A DNA stretch of 64,000 nt, taken from NCBI GenBank assembly GCA_039619475.1, contig CM077116.1, forward strand, positions 459,233,576 to 459,297,575, written 5' to 3'. The translations under genes were made by a program, and so were the position numbers. Origin of the DNA: Icerya purchasi (taxonomy: Eukaryota; Arthropoda; Insecta; Hemiptera; Monophlebidae). Shown in pieces: positions 63,851 to 64,000 of the stretch; position 1 is the stretch's first letter; every line of letters starts with the position of its first letter. The notes beneath the pieces are model-generated. The model did not search any database. It saw only the letters and a list, made by a program, of their open reading frames with translations, and was not told the origin of the DNA.

Positions 63851-64000
63851 GGTAATTCCGGACATAGTTATATCAGCGGTCGGATATATCTCTGATGACC
63901 TATCTCAATTCCGAAAAACGTCAAACAAATATTATCATTCCGGACACAGTTGAATTCACCCCTGGCGGAGTGATTTGATGCATCTCCACTCCGAAAGACA
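63851..64000. repeat. Two diverged tandem units at the window edge
   Basis: ATTCCGGACA(T/C)AGTT begins units at about 63857 and 63941 (period about 85 bp). Each ends with a TGATG...(T/A)CTC...TTCCGAAA or ACTCCGAAA phrase. The array may continue beyond the window. Confidence 0.45.

Larger units (their letters stand above)
53529..64000. other. Large gene-poor stretch
   Basis: No conserved coding segment recognised on either strand over about 10.5 kb. It holds microsatellites, hairpins and short repeat ends listed separately. A CpG-richer zone at about 55400-56650 could be a promoter or non-coding first exon of a gene beyond the window, but nothing confirms it. Confidence 0.5.

Overview
The window looks like nuclear DNA of an insect, most likely hemipteran or a related order. 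It is very AT-rich. Genes are split by GT-AG introns of hundreds to several thousand bases, and the non-coding DNA is full of decayed transposons and (AT)n microsatellites. The order is an inference from protein resemblance and transposon content; I could not run a search. No prokaryotic operon, CRISPR array, rRNA or functional tRNA was seen.

Three conserved genes are recognisable. (1) Kdm4, a JmjC histone lysine demethylase, lies on the + strand from 95 to 15217. Its 5' end is outside the window; seven exons are seen, the last large and ending in low-complexity sequence. (2) TMED10 (Drosophila baiser), a p24-family ER-Golgi cargo receptor, lies on the - strand from 47729 to 41727 in five exons and is complete (210 aa). 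(3) WDR20, the WD-repeat activator of USP12/USP46-type deubiquitinases, lies on the + strand from 48686 to about 53472 in three exons. TMED10 and WDR20 are head to head, 956 bp apart, and probably share a promoter region. The three genes do not belong to one pathway.

Layout. 1-15.3 kb: Kdm4, whose introns carry a LINE remnant (about 4.45-5.36 kb), a foldback hairpin (6.3 kb), a terminal-inverted-repeat element (7.8-9.0 kb) and a tRNA-derived SINE (9.6-9.8 kb). 15.3-19.2 kb: AT-rich, nothing recognised. 19.2-41.1 kb: a transposon graveyard. It holds nested palindromic repeats (19.7-20.7), a CAGGGC-ended repeat (20.8-21.5), five 3'-end fragments of one LINE family (22.8-27.3 and 36.5), a Helitron 3' end with the last part of its helicase (25.7-26.1), a possible retroelement 5' region (26.2-26.9), a long foldback (27.8-28.0), two hAT-like non-autonomous elements (28.5-28.9 and 29.7-30.3, the latter with a perfect 8-bp target duplication), a near full-span jockey-like LINE with a mutated catalytic motif (32.7-34.8), a short hairpin (35.6-35.7), and a TTAA-flanked inverted-repeat element (37.36-39.31). 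41.7-53.5 kb: TMED10 and WDR20, with a broken Tc1-type transposase in TMED10 intron 4 (42.9-43.8). 53.5-64 kb: AT-rich, no gene recognised; only microsatellites, hairpins and short repeat ends.

No new biological system is evident. The most rewarding items are the TTAA-flanked element, the nested palindromes, the precise hAT footprint, the Helitron end, the C-terminal splice choice of WDR20 and a partial hammerhead-like motif fused to LINE sequence.
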